DNA from: Candidatus Kuenenia stuttgartensis
Lineage (GTDB): Bacteria; Planctomycetota; Planctomycetia; Isosphaerales; Isosphaeraceae
Assembly: GCA_945872325.1 (NCBI GenBank)
Contig: CAMBZY010000003.1
Location: forward strand, 1 to 30,779
DNA length: 30,779 bases
Direction: 5' to 3'
The translations under genes were made by a program, and so were the position numbers. The notes beneath the pieces are model-generated. The model had not been told where the DNA came from, made no database searches, and was given only the letters and a program-made list of their open reading frames with translations. Positions 24,414 to 30,779 of this stretch are shown here, one piece after another. Numbering within the stretch: position 1 is the stretch's first letter; every line of letters begins with the position of its first letter.

Positions 24414-24678
24414 ATCGTGTGGGAGTGAGTGCATCTACGAGAAAAAAGTTGCTGATTCGTGGTTAAACCCGCTTGATTAAGCAGTCTGCGGTGTCTGTAA
24501 GATCATTTAAACCAAAATTTTGGCGAAATCGCCAGAATTTACTTTGTGCTGCGCGCTAAACATGTCAGGATATCTCATACGTGCTCTAAATAGATTTGAT
24601 TGCATTGATTTCCCGAATTCGCCTGCGTTTGAGGAATGGGATTCCCTGCAAGCTGGATTTTGGGTAGGGGGCTGGAAA

Positions 24679-25284
24679 ATGCCTGAAATTCATCGTCATG
24701 ACCCGTTTCAATTGCTGGTGGATCGTGTAAAACAAGGCGATTCGCTGGCCTGGAGTCAGTTTGTTCAACAATATGATCCGAAATTGCGCCGGGTGATCCG
24801 GAATCGGCTTCGCCTTTTCAGCCGAAAAATGCGATCCGTTTACGACACGGGTGATTTTTCAAGTGAGCTTTGGGCCACTCTGATGGAGCGTCTCCCAAGT
24901 CTTCAAATTCAGAACGAGTCGGATTTTCTTGCATTTATGAACCATATTGCTTATCAGAAGATCATCGATGTCGCCCGGAAGCAGTCGGCCATCAAACGGG
25001 ATTCGAACCGGGACCGCTCGTATTTTATCAATGCTGATCAGAGCCACGGACTTTTTGAGCCCAAAAGCCATGAGCCATCGCCCAGTCAATATGCAATGGC
25101 AGAAGAAGTTCGAGAGCGATTGACATGTGAGGCTGAGCTGATTGAGAGCGATTCGGCTTTGATTATTCGTCTGAAATCCCAGAATTACACGAATCATGAA
25201 GTGGCTGCAGCGACGGGCATGAATTTGCGTAAAATTCAAAGACTGTTGAAATCGCTAAGGGATCATTTTTTCCCAAACACATGA
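24679..25284 (+). CDS. ECF-type RNA polymerase sigma factor
   Basis: ECF sigma factors redirect RNA polymerase to stress or signal-specific promoters. The 201-residue product has region 2 ('SLAWSQFVQQYDPKLRRVI' through 'YDTGDFSSELWATLMERL' and 'DFLAFMNHIAYQKIIDVARK') and region 4 ('NYTNHEVAAATGMNLRKIQR', the helix-turn-helix that reads the -35 element). The start is ATG 24679, favoured by AGGGGG 7 nt upstream; the open frame to 24520 lacks any such signal. The downstream kinase gene 109 nt away is typical of planctomycete sigma/kinase pairs, in which a membrane-bound Ser/Thr kinase is thought to control the sigma factor. No anti-sigma factor is present. Regulation by phosphorylation is inference. 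Confidence 0.88.
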   Translation: MPEIHRHDPFQLLVDRVKQGDSLAWSQFVQQYDPKLRRVIRNRLRLFSRKMRSVYDTGDFSSELWATLMERLPSLQIQNESDFLAFMNHIAYQKIIDVARKQSAIKRDSNRDRSYFINADQSHGLFEPKSHEPSPSQYAMAEEVRERLTCEAELIESDSALIIRLKSQNYTNHEVAAATGMNLRKIQRLLKSLRDHFFPNT

Positions 25285-25290
25285 TCGTTT

Positions 25291-25326
25291 GAGACAGAGA
25301 TAGAGACAGAGACGGAGATAGAGACA
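25291..25326. repeat. Six-unit hexanucleotide tandem repeat (GAGAYR) between sigma and kinase genes
   Basis: Six consecutive units read GAGACA, GAGATA, GAGACA, GAGACG, GAGATA, GAGACA. They lie between the ECF sigma stop and the kinase start, 66 nt before the kinase ATG. Such short repeats can vary in copy number by slippage and change spacing of regulatory elements. Confidence 0.8.
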
Positions 25327-25392
25327 GATGGTCTGCGAGTGTTCTATATAAACAAAAGCTTTTATGAGTTGATTATATGGGAGGGGCAGCGA

Positions 25393-27879
25393 ATGATCGA
25401 ACTTCGAGACTTGCAATTTCGTTCTGATCTCATTCAGGATGCTTTGGTGGAATTAAACGCTTTCTGGGATTTGGCTCAGTCGCCGGTTTCATTAAATGAA
25501 ATCGAGCGGATCTGGGCTCAGTACGACAAACTTAAAACGATTGAATTTCTGGTCGAGCTGATTAAGACTGACCAGTCGCGGCGGATCGAGTTCCAGCATG
25601 AAATAGACCTTCATTTTTATCTGGATCACTTTCCGGAACTTGCAAATGATCATGCGCGGGTGATCAGCCTGGCATATTCTGAATTCTGCGTGATTGAGGA
25701 TCACGGCCAAACGCTCAACATCGATCACTTCTGCAATAAATACGAGGTTTGGGGCGAAAGTATCCGCTGTCAGTTGGAGATTCATAAATTATTGAGCATT
25801 CCTTCAAATGAAATTCTAGGGAATCAGCGTCCCCATGATTTTCCGAAGGTGGGAGATGAGGTCGAGCATTTTCGTCTGGATCGTGAAATTGGGCGTGGAG
25901 GATCGGCGCGGGTTTATCTGGCGAATGACCTCAGTCTGGGCAACCGGCGGGTGGCATTAAAAGTTTCTGGAGATTGCAGCACTGAGCCTGAAATTCTGGC
26001 CCGGCTGGATCATGATCATATCGTGCCGATTCTCTCAGTGCATGACTCCGAGAATGGACTTCGGTTGATCTGTATGCCTTATCACGGTGGAGTTACGTTC
26101 GACCATCTGTTTAGGAATTTATATTACCGCAATCGACAAACTCCAAAAAATGCGAAAGAATTATGGTCGATTCTTTCAGAGATCGATCCAGGTGAATCTG
26201 AATCATCAGCCAATTTTGATCACACAAATCGATCTTGGATCCAATTTCCAGAACGCGGTGGTTTTACAGACGCTGTGGCCTGGCTGGGCTGGAAGATTGC
26301 ACTGGCTCTGGACCACGCCCATCATCAAAACATCTTTCATCGAGACATTAAACCGGCGAATATATTGATATCACGAAAAGCAGGTCCTTTGCTTCTCGAT
26401 TTCAATATGGCTCGCGACCCACAGGCAGTGAACCAGATTGAAGACAGAATCAGAGGAGGAACGCTGCCTTATATGGCACCAGAGCAACTCGCGGCATTTC
26501 TGGACGCGACTTTATGGGCAGAAATCTCAGGAAAGTCCGATATTTATTCCCTTGGCCTGGTATTGAAAGAATTCATCAGTGGAGAGCGAGTTGAGCCACC
26601 ACTTGCTGGCAATGCTTCGATTCTGGATCAAGTGCGTGGATTGCTGCGTCAAAGAAGCATCGGTTGGGTTAGCCAGAAGGATTCGACTCGAAATATATCA
26701 AGTGCCTGGGATGCCGTACTCTCGAAATCGCTCGCATTTTCGCCGTGCGATCGGTATCAGAATGCATCTCAATTTGCAGACGACCTGAAATGCATTATTG
26801 AGAAAAAACCATTGAAGTGGGCCTGGAATCGTTCTCGTAAAGAACGCTGGGGGGTTAAGATCAGGCCGTTTCGTAAATATCTGGTATTGGGGTTATTCAC
26901 TTTGATCTGTTATTTGATCCTCATGGCATGGAGACCTGTACCGGTATCGGAATTGGCAATTCCAGGTGTTTCGAACACATTGCTTCAGTCGTTAAAAGCA
27001 GGCCAATACCAATCGGTTTCGAAGTTATTGGAGAGTGATGAAAACGCTTCCTCACAAGCCACTTCGATGGAAATCATTCGGATGATTGTTGAAATTGAGC
27101 TTTCCCCAGGCAACGTATTGGCTCAGGATCGCATCAATCAGCTTGTGAAAAAGCCCGATCTTGATGAGTCTTGCTTGATGATTCAAGGCGTGATCGGGAA
27201 AAATCGTCACCTTGAATTTCTCCCGGTTTATCGCGATTATTGCAGGCTGGCGTTATTGCAATCGAAAGGGACGACAAATCCACTGGAATGGCAGGATCTG
27301 GAGCGAAGATTCTTTCATCTTCAGAGTCAATGGCCCGATGATCTGAGAACTTATGGTTTTCTGGCATACCTGGCATCCATGAGGTCTGATTACCAGACAG
27401 CGTTTGATCAGGCAGATCAAGGCCTTAAGGTGATTTCAAGCCATCCGGGAGCGAGTTCTGACGCGATTCGTGGAGATTTGTTGGAGGCGAAAATTAAAAG
27501 CCGATTTCAATTGGGAACCGTTGCTCAGCGCAGTGATCATCATCAATCTGCGCTGGAGCTTTACGAATTATGCCTGAAGGATGTTCGACTGTTTCAGTCC
27601 ACAGAAAATGAAGCCTTGAAAAATCCGGCGTGTCGGTTCAGAATCATTCAGCTTGAGCTATTGTCAGAAATAGGCGTTGGTGATATCAAAACCGATCAGT
27701 TGAAATACGATGAAGCGCTGGCAAAATATTTGTCTGGAGAAGCCCTTCTTGACCAGAATCACGAATTATTTCGCCGGAATGAATCGTATGAAAAATTCCG
27801 GAGCGACCTCGATTTGCGAATCAGAAGAATCAGTGAGCTTGATAAATCCAGTGGATTAATCCACCTGAATTCGAATTGA
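25393..27879 (+). CDS. Transmembrane Ser/Thr protein kinase with N-terminal planctomycete-type domain
   Basis: The 828-residue product phosphorylates proteins on Ser/Thr, presumably in response to an external signal. Residues ~1-150 are a helical region ending 'YLDHFPELANDHARVISL', found before many planctomycete kinases. The kinase domain (~155-470) has the Gly-rich loop 'GRGGSARVYL', the ATP lysine in 'VALKVS', 'HRDIKPANILIS' and 'GGTLPYMAPEQL'. The DFG motif reads Asp336-Phe-Asn. A ~50-residue insert lies before the HRD motif. One membrane segment follows ('YLVLGLFTLICYLILMAW', near 495-512), then a ~315-residue external, probably TPR-like, helical region. ATG 25393 has GGGAGGGG 6 nt upstream. 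Likely partner of the sigma factor upstream. Catalytic function is probable, not certain. Confidence 0.9.
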   Translation: MIELRDLQFRSDLIQDALVELNAFWDLAQSPVSLNEIERIWAQYDKLKTIEFLVELIKTDQSRRIEFQHEIDLHFYLDHFPELANDHARVISLAYSEFCVIEDHGQTLNIDHFCNKYEVWGESIRCQLEIHKLLSIPSNEILGNQRPHDFPKVGDEVEHFRLDREIGRGGSARVYLANDLSLGNRRVALKVSGDCSTEPEILARLDHDHIVPILSVHDSENGLRLICMPYHGGVTFDHLFRNLYYRNRQTPKNAKELWSILSEIDPGESESSANFDHTNRSWIQFPERGGFTDAVAWLGWKIALALDHAHHQNIFHRDIKPANILISRKAGPLLLDFNMARDPQAVNQIEDRIRGGTLPYMAPEQLAAFLDATLWAEISGKSDIYSLGLVLKEFISGERVEPPLAGNASILDQVRGLLRQRSIGWVSQKDSTRNISSAWDAVLSKSLAFSPCDRYQNASQFADDLKCIIEKKPLKWAWNRSRKERWGVKIRPFRKYLVLGLFTLICYLILMAWRPVPVSELAIPGVSNTLLQSLKAGQYQSVSKLLESDENASSQATSMEIIRMIVEIELSPGNVLAQDRINQLVKKPDLDESCLMIQGVIGKNRHLEFLPVYRDYCRLALLQSKGTTNPLEWQDLERRFFHLQSQWPDDLRTYGFLAYLASMRSDYQTAFDQADQGLKVISSHPGASSDAIRGDLLEAKIKSRFQLGTVAQRSDHHQSALELYELCLKDVRLFQSTENEALKNPACRFRIIQLELLSEIGVGDIKTDQLKYDEALAKYLSGEALLDQNHELFRRNESYEKFRSDLDLRIRRISELDKSSGLIHLNSN

Positions 27880-27884
27880 GGTGG
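27851..27884. repeat. Overlapping palindromes at the kinase 3' end
   Basis: GTGGATTAATCCAC (27851-27864) is a perfect 14-bp palindrome. Its last four bases start a second inverted repeat, CCACCT (27861-27866) with AGGTGG (27879-27884), which spans the kinase stop codon. The site lies between two convergent genes and could act as a weak bidirectional terminator, though no long T-tract is present. Confidence 0.45.
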
Positions 27885-27897
27885 ACGGTTTGTAAAG

Positions 27898-28332
27898 TCA
27901 GAGGGAAAGGCATTGGATAAAAACAACCAAAGCGTGAGAAGTCCAAATCAGTGCTCTGGGGAAATTACCACTGAGGAGCCTGCGATGCGATTCGACGGTG
28001 AATCCTGAGGAGAGTTGGTCGTGATCTTTTAGCTGGCGAAAAAATGTCATCACCCAGGTCATGATTGCAAAAAATCCACCTGCATAAGCCAGATAGATTT
28101 GATCCCCAGTGGATCTGTAAGCGATTGCAAGTGCCAGAACGAGTTCCAGTAGCATTGGCACCAGGACCACTCGTTTTGTGAGACGACAGTGTGCGGCATG
28201 GTAGGGCTGAAATTGGTCGTGGCCGACTTGTTCAAAGAGTGGGTAATGCACCGATTGCACAAACCAGATCAAGCCGGTCATCCACCAGGTGGCTGCTGCG
28301 CAAGTGATTAAGAGGATTCGGTCAAGGCTCAT
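27898..28332 (-). CDS. Small multi-pass membrane protein of unknown function
   Basis: The 144-residue product has about four membrane segments: 'ILLITCAAATWWMTGLIWFV', 'VVLVPMLLELVLALAIAY', 'IYLAYAGGFFAIMTWVM' and 'ALIWTSHALVVFIQCL'. Conserved-looking polar motifs lie between the first two: 'QSVHYPLFEQVG' and 'YHAAHCRLTKRVV', with several His residues that could bind metal. I know similar 'WFVQ.VHYPLF' proteins only as uncharacterised bacterial membrane proteins. Its start codon overlaps the stop of the recombinase gene by 4 nt (ATGA), which indicates translational coupling and a common transcript, although no functional link is obvious. It is convergent with the kinase gene, 18 nt away. Confidence 0.8.
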   Translation of the reverse strand: MSLDRILLITCAAATWWMTGLIWFVQSVHYPLFEQVGHDQFQPYHAAHCRLTKRVVLVPMLLELVLALAIAYRSTGDQIYLAYAGGFFAIMTWVMTFFRQLKDHDQLSSGFTVESHRRLLSGNFPRALIWTSHALVVFIQCLSL

Positions 28333-29345
28333 GGGGAATTCGGTTTTGCTGGAGTTGGGACTGATTTTGGTTTGATATTTTTGAGCGGAAGGTCGAGCTT
28401 TTGCGGAATGACAGACGCGGATTCACGTGGGTGACAGCTGTGATGCACTTGTTTGAGGCGGCTGATTTCCACACGGGTGTAAATCTGGGTGGTTGCAATT
28501 GAGGCGTGGCCGAGGAGTTCCTGAACGACTCTGAGATCGGCTCCACCGGCCAGGAGGTGAGTTGCAAAGCTGTGTCTGAGTGTGTGAGGGCTCACGGTAA
28601 CGGGCAAGCCAGCCTGCATGGAGCAGTGTTTCACGAGTTTCCAGATCAGGTTTCGGCGAACAGGCCGACCACGATTTGTGAGAAAAACGAAGTCTTTGGA
28701 TTCAGCCGATTTAGCCACCAGTTGCGGTCGCCTGAGAGTGAGATATTCGGCGAGAGCCTCCCTGCCCTTACGACCGAGTGGCACCATTCTTTGTTTGTCG
28801 CCTTTGCCCACGCACCGAACCCAGCCATTCTGGAGGTCGATATCGCTGATGCGCAGGCCAGCCACTTCTGAGACTCTGCAACCGCTGGCATAAAGAGTTT
28901 CGAGAATGGCTCTCGACCGATCCCCTTTGAGGGTTCCGGCGACGGGTACAGAGAGAAGTTTGTCGATCGAGTTTGGGCTGAGGACGGTGGGCAATCGGTC
29001 CCAGAGTTTGGGAGAGTCGAGCAGTTTGGCCATATTTTCCGTGGCTCTGCCTTCAAAAATCTCGAACCGGAAGAATGAGGAAAGGCTTGCAAGGTTCCGG
29101 GCCACGCTTTTGGGAGCGAGGTTTTGAAGGCTGAGCCATTCCACATAATTGGTCAGGTCTTGAATCGCCAACTTGTTGAGTTCGCCCGGGAAGTTGGCAT
29201 TTTTCCAGCGGAAGAATCGCATGATATCGCTACGATAAGCGGCGAGCGTGTTTTCAGATAATCCGCATTCGCTCATCAGGTAATGCAAAAACGCACCAAG
29301 TTGGAACTGGTGCGATTTTGGCGATAATTTTTTTAGAGGCTGCAT
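28329..29345 (-). CDS. xerD: XerC/XerD-type tyrosine recombinase
   Basis: Xer recombinases resolve chromosome dimers at dif by strand exchange through a covalent phosphotyrosine. The 338-residue product has the N-terminal SAM-like core-binding domain ('FLHYLMSECGLSENTLAAY') and the catalytic domain with all expected residues: Arg in 'ASGCRVSEVAGL', Lys in 'VGKGDKQRMVPLG', 'HTLRHSFATHLL', 'ELLGHASIATTQ' and the nucleophile in 'QIYTRVE'. An extra Pro/Lys-rich tail of about 35 residues follows the usual C-terminus. I use ATG 29345; ATG 29369 adds eight residues. XerC and XerD cannot be told apart here, and a mobile-element integrase is unlikely as no attachment site or phage genes are nearby. 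Next to a sigma factor gene upstream. Confidence 0.92.
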   Translation of the reverse strand: MQPLKKLSPKSHQFQLGAFLHYLMSECGLSENTLAAYRSDIMRFFRWKNANFPGELNKLAIQDLTNYVEWLSLQNLAPKSVARNLASLSSFFRFEIFEGRATENMAKLLDSPKLWDRLPTVLSPNSIDKLLSVPVAGTLKGDRSRAILETLYASGCRVSEVAGLRISDIDLQNGWVRCVGKGDKQRMVPLGRKGREALAEYLTLRRPQLVAKSAESKDFVFLTNRGRPVRRNLIWKLVKHCSMQAGLPVTVSPHTLRHSFATHLLAGGADLRVVQELLGHASIATTQIYTRVEISRLKQVHHSCHPRESASVIPQKLDLPLKNIKPKSVPTPAKPNSP

Positions 29346-29451
29346 TTGATGAAACCTGATGGGTATCAATGATTCGAGCTCGATTTACAGATATTTCAGA
29401 TATCGGTTCGAGTCAATATTGGACTACATCTGGAATCCATCAAGCGGCGGA

Positions 29452-30402
29452 TTAATCCACGAGTTGCGTTTCCATTGCGACTTCACGCAAACGTTGAAGT
29501 GCTCGGTCCTGAATCTGGCGGACACGTTCTTTGGAAACGGAGAGAACTTTGCCAACCTGGCTCAGGCTCAGTTTCTGACGCCCACCAAGGCCGTATCGAA
29601 GTTGCAGAACCTGTTGTTCCCGAGGGCGAAGTTCGCTGATCAGATTGGCAATCATTTCGCCAGCATCAGGCTCATCGTCAGGCTCATACTCGGTTTCGCT
29701 GATCGTTTGGAGCAGGCTGAAGCTCGAGTCGGAATCGAACGATGCGTTGAGGGAGACAGTCGGCCGGGTGGCTGTATGAATCCTCTGAACCAGTTCCGGG
29801 GCACTCATGGGGAGTTCGTCGGAATCAGCATCAATCTCTTTGTTAAACAGGTCCATCTTTTCCTGATTATGAGCCAGTTGACGCAGGTGGCGTGGACTCA
29901 GTTTGACAGGATAAGCGCCTGAGGCGACGGCTTGCTGCATGGACTGGCGTATCCACCAGGTGGCGTAAGTGGCCAGCTTGGTTTCGTGGTTGAGGTCGAA
30001 GCGGTCGATGGCTTCGAGCAATCCACAGAACCCTTCTTGAATGAGATCTGTGTAAGAGATCCCCCGATCGCGAAACCGCTTGGCGACGTGAGCGACCAGC
30101 CTGAGATTGGCCAGTGCGAGTTTGCCTCTGAGTTCGCGATAACGTTCCAGGGTCGCACCAAGTTGGGCGCTTTTCAGACCTGGAAGGAGTTCACCGTTGG
30201 AGAGGAGTTGGGAGAGACCAAATCGAGTCTCGGTGGTTTCGACGTTCGGATCTTCGATGGCTTTGAGCGCATCGGCGAGTTTTGCACGACATTTGGCGAG
30301 ATTTTTTAGGAGATTACGTTCATCCTCTTTGGTGAGGACTTGAGTAATTTCGGCGTCAAGTTGGGCAAAACCGTCCATATCATCACGTTTCTGAACCGAC
30401 AT
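29452..30402 (-). CDS. Sigma-70 family RNA polymerase sigma factor (group 2/3)
   Basis: The 316-residue product has regions 2, 3 and 4 but no long region 1, unlike the essential housekeeping factor. Region 2 is close to RpoD: 'NLRLVAHVAKRFRDRGISY', 'DLIQEGFCGLLEAIDRF' and 'ATYATWWIRQSMQQAV'. Region 4 ends 'LRPREQQVLQLRYGLGG' and 'SVSKERVRQIQDRALQRLRE', the -35-binding helix-turn-helix. Region 3 starts 'VKLSPRHLRQLAHNQEK'. I use ATG 30402, since GAGGTG lies about 6 nt upstream. The preceding gene, encoding a cobalamin-binding domain, ends only 5 nt before this start, so the two are almost surely co-transcribed. It is an alternative (accessory) sigma factor; its regulon is unknown. Confidence 0.93.
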   Translation of the reverse strand: MSVQKRDDMDGFAQLDAEITQVLTKEDERNLLKNLAKCRAKLADALKAIEDPNVETTETRFGLSQLLSNGELLPGLKSAQLGATLERYRELRGKLALANLRLVAHVAKRFRDRGISYTDLIQEGFCGLLEAIDRFDLNHETKLATYATWWIRQSMQQAVASGAYPVKLSPRHLRQLAHNQEKMDLFNKEIDADSDELPMSAPELVQRIHTATRPTVSLNASFDSDSSFSLLQTISETEYEPDDEPDAGEMIANLISELRPREQQVLQLRYGLGGRQKLSLSQVGKVLSVSKERVRQIQDRALQRLREVAMETQLVD

Positions 30403-30407
30403 GGCTG

Positions 30408-30779
30408 TCACCTCGAATTATGCAAGTCGTGAAGTGGTAATGCCAAAGAGTCGATTACACATCGACCTCCGGGGAAAATCTTTTCGGCCGCGATGGCCAG
30501 GCAATCCATGTTATGAGCGGGTGTTAAGTGGAGTTGATCAAGTTCTTTGCGAATATTCTCGTTAAGCCCTTGTCCACCCAAAATGAGCGTGGTTTTCATC
30601 ATCCTGGCGGTTTGAACCAATTTCCTTAGATCGATAATCAAGGCTTGTTCGTTTGCCAGATGGTGAACGCTAAGCCATGCGATCTTAGGCTTGAGATCCG
30701 TGATGGCCTGAGCAAGTTCCGGGACCGGCAGATGGCAGCCGAGATTACGGACTTCCCAGCGACGTTCCAGAAGAGTCAG
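30408..30779 (-). CDS. Cobalamin (B12)-binding domain protein, C-terminal part (runs off the window)
   Basis: The open frame continues to the window edge, so only the last 123 residues are visible and the N-terminus is missing. The visible part fits the Rossmann-like B12-binding fold found behind MerR-type DNA-binding domains (CarH/LitR type) and in methionine synthase: 'LLERRWEVRNLGCHLPVPE', then 'LKPKIAWLSVHHLANEQALI', 'TTLILGGQGLN' and 'HLTPAHNMDCLAIAA'. The usual cobalamin-ligand motif (D/E-x-H-x2-G) should lie just upstream of the visible portion. The frame opens at a TTG at 30641, but the homology continues well before it, so that is not the start. Fusion to a DNA-binding domain is expected but unseen. 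Its stop lies 5 nt from the sigma factor start. Confidence 0.72.
   Translation of the reverse strand: MTLLERRWEVRNLGCHLPVPELAQAITDLKPKIAWLSVHHLANEQALIIDLRKLVQTARMMKTTLILGGQGLNENIRKELDQLHLTPAHNMDCLAIAAEKIFPGGRCVIDSLALPLHDLHNSR

Noticed and set aside
24995..25020. GATTCGAACC sequence resembling the reverse complement of a tRNA T-arm
   Set aside because: It lies inside the ECF sigma factor coding frame; the flanking bases do not form a 5-bp T-stem and no acceptor or anticodon arm is present.
28329..29345. Tyrosine recombinase as evidence for an integrated mobile element
   Set aside because: The protein looks like a chromosomal XerC/D; no attachment repeats, tRNA target, phage or transfer genes were seen beside it.

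Overview
The window most likely comes from a member of the Planctomycetota with moderate GC content. Four things support this. There is a PEP-CTERM protein (2407-3015). There is a small secreted-type protein that opens with an Arg-rich 'LEGRSLMS' segment, resembling the N-terminal 'LExR..LS' motif common in planctomycete exported proteins (24189-24413). An ECF sigma factor gene sits next to a membrane-anchored Ser/Thr kinase gene (24679-27879). A large membrane protein is fused to a spermidine-synthase-like domain (10743-13460). The assignment is inference from family knowledge; no 16S or marker search was possible.

Layout. 1-8344: polX (minus), a PEP-CTERM protein and metG (plus), then a run of minus-strand genes: a DUF1508 (YegP-like) protein, an HPF/RaiA ribosome hibernation factor, a secreted protein of unknown role, a 63-residue unknown with a strong Shine-Dalgarno site and terminator, and an N-acetylneuraminate-lyase-type aldolase. 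8927-14075 (plus): three thioredoxin-fold exported or anchored proteins around the large duplicated membrane/spermidine-synthase-like fusion. 14306-20776 (plus): a four-helix membrane protein, lspA, a degenerate receiver-like protein, mfd and a methyltransferase-like gene. 21024-23165: a large secreted protein with two copies of an Ig-like unit and a proline-rich tail. 23387-27879 (plus): an unknown 202-residue protein, the small LExR protein, an ECF sigma factor and a transmembrane Ser/Thr kinase with a degenerate DFG motif. 27898-30779 (minus, read right to left): the C-terminal end of a cobalamin-binding-domain regulator, a sigma-70 family factor 5 nt downstream of it, a XerC/D-type tyrosine recombinase and a small membrane protein whose start overlaps the recombinase stop.

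Most genes are housekeeping: DNA repair (polX, mfd), translation (metG, hpf), lipoprotein processing (lspA) and chromosome resolution (xer). The parts with most regulatory interest are the sigma/kinase block with its small exported protein, a perfect 20-bp palindrome and a hexanucleotide repeat, and the B12-domain/sigma-factor pair at the right edge. No rRNA, tRNA, CRISPR array, insertion sequence or prophage was recognised.
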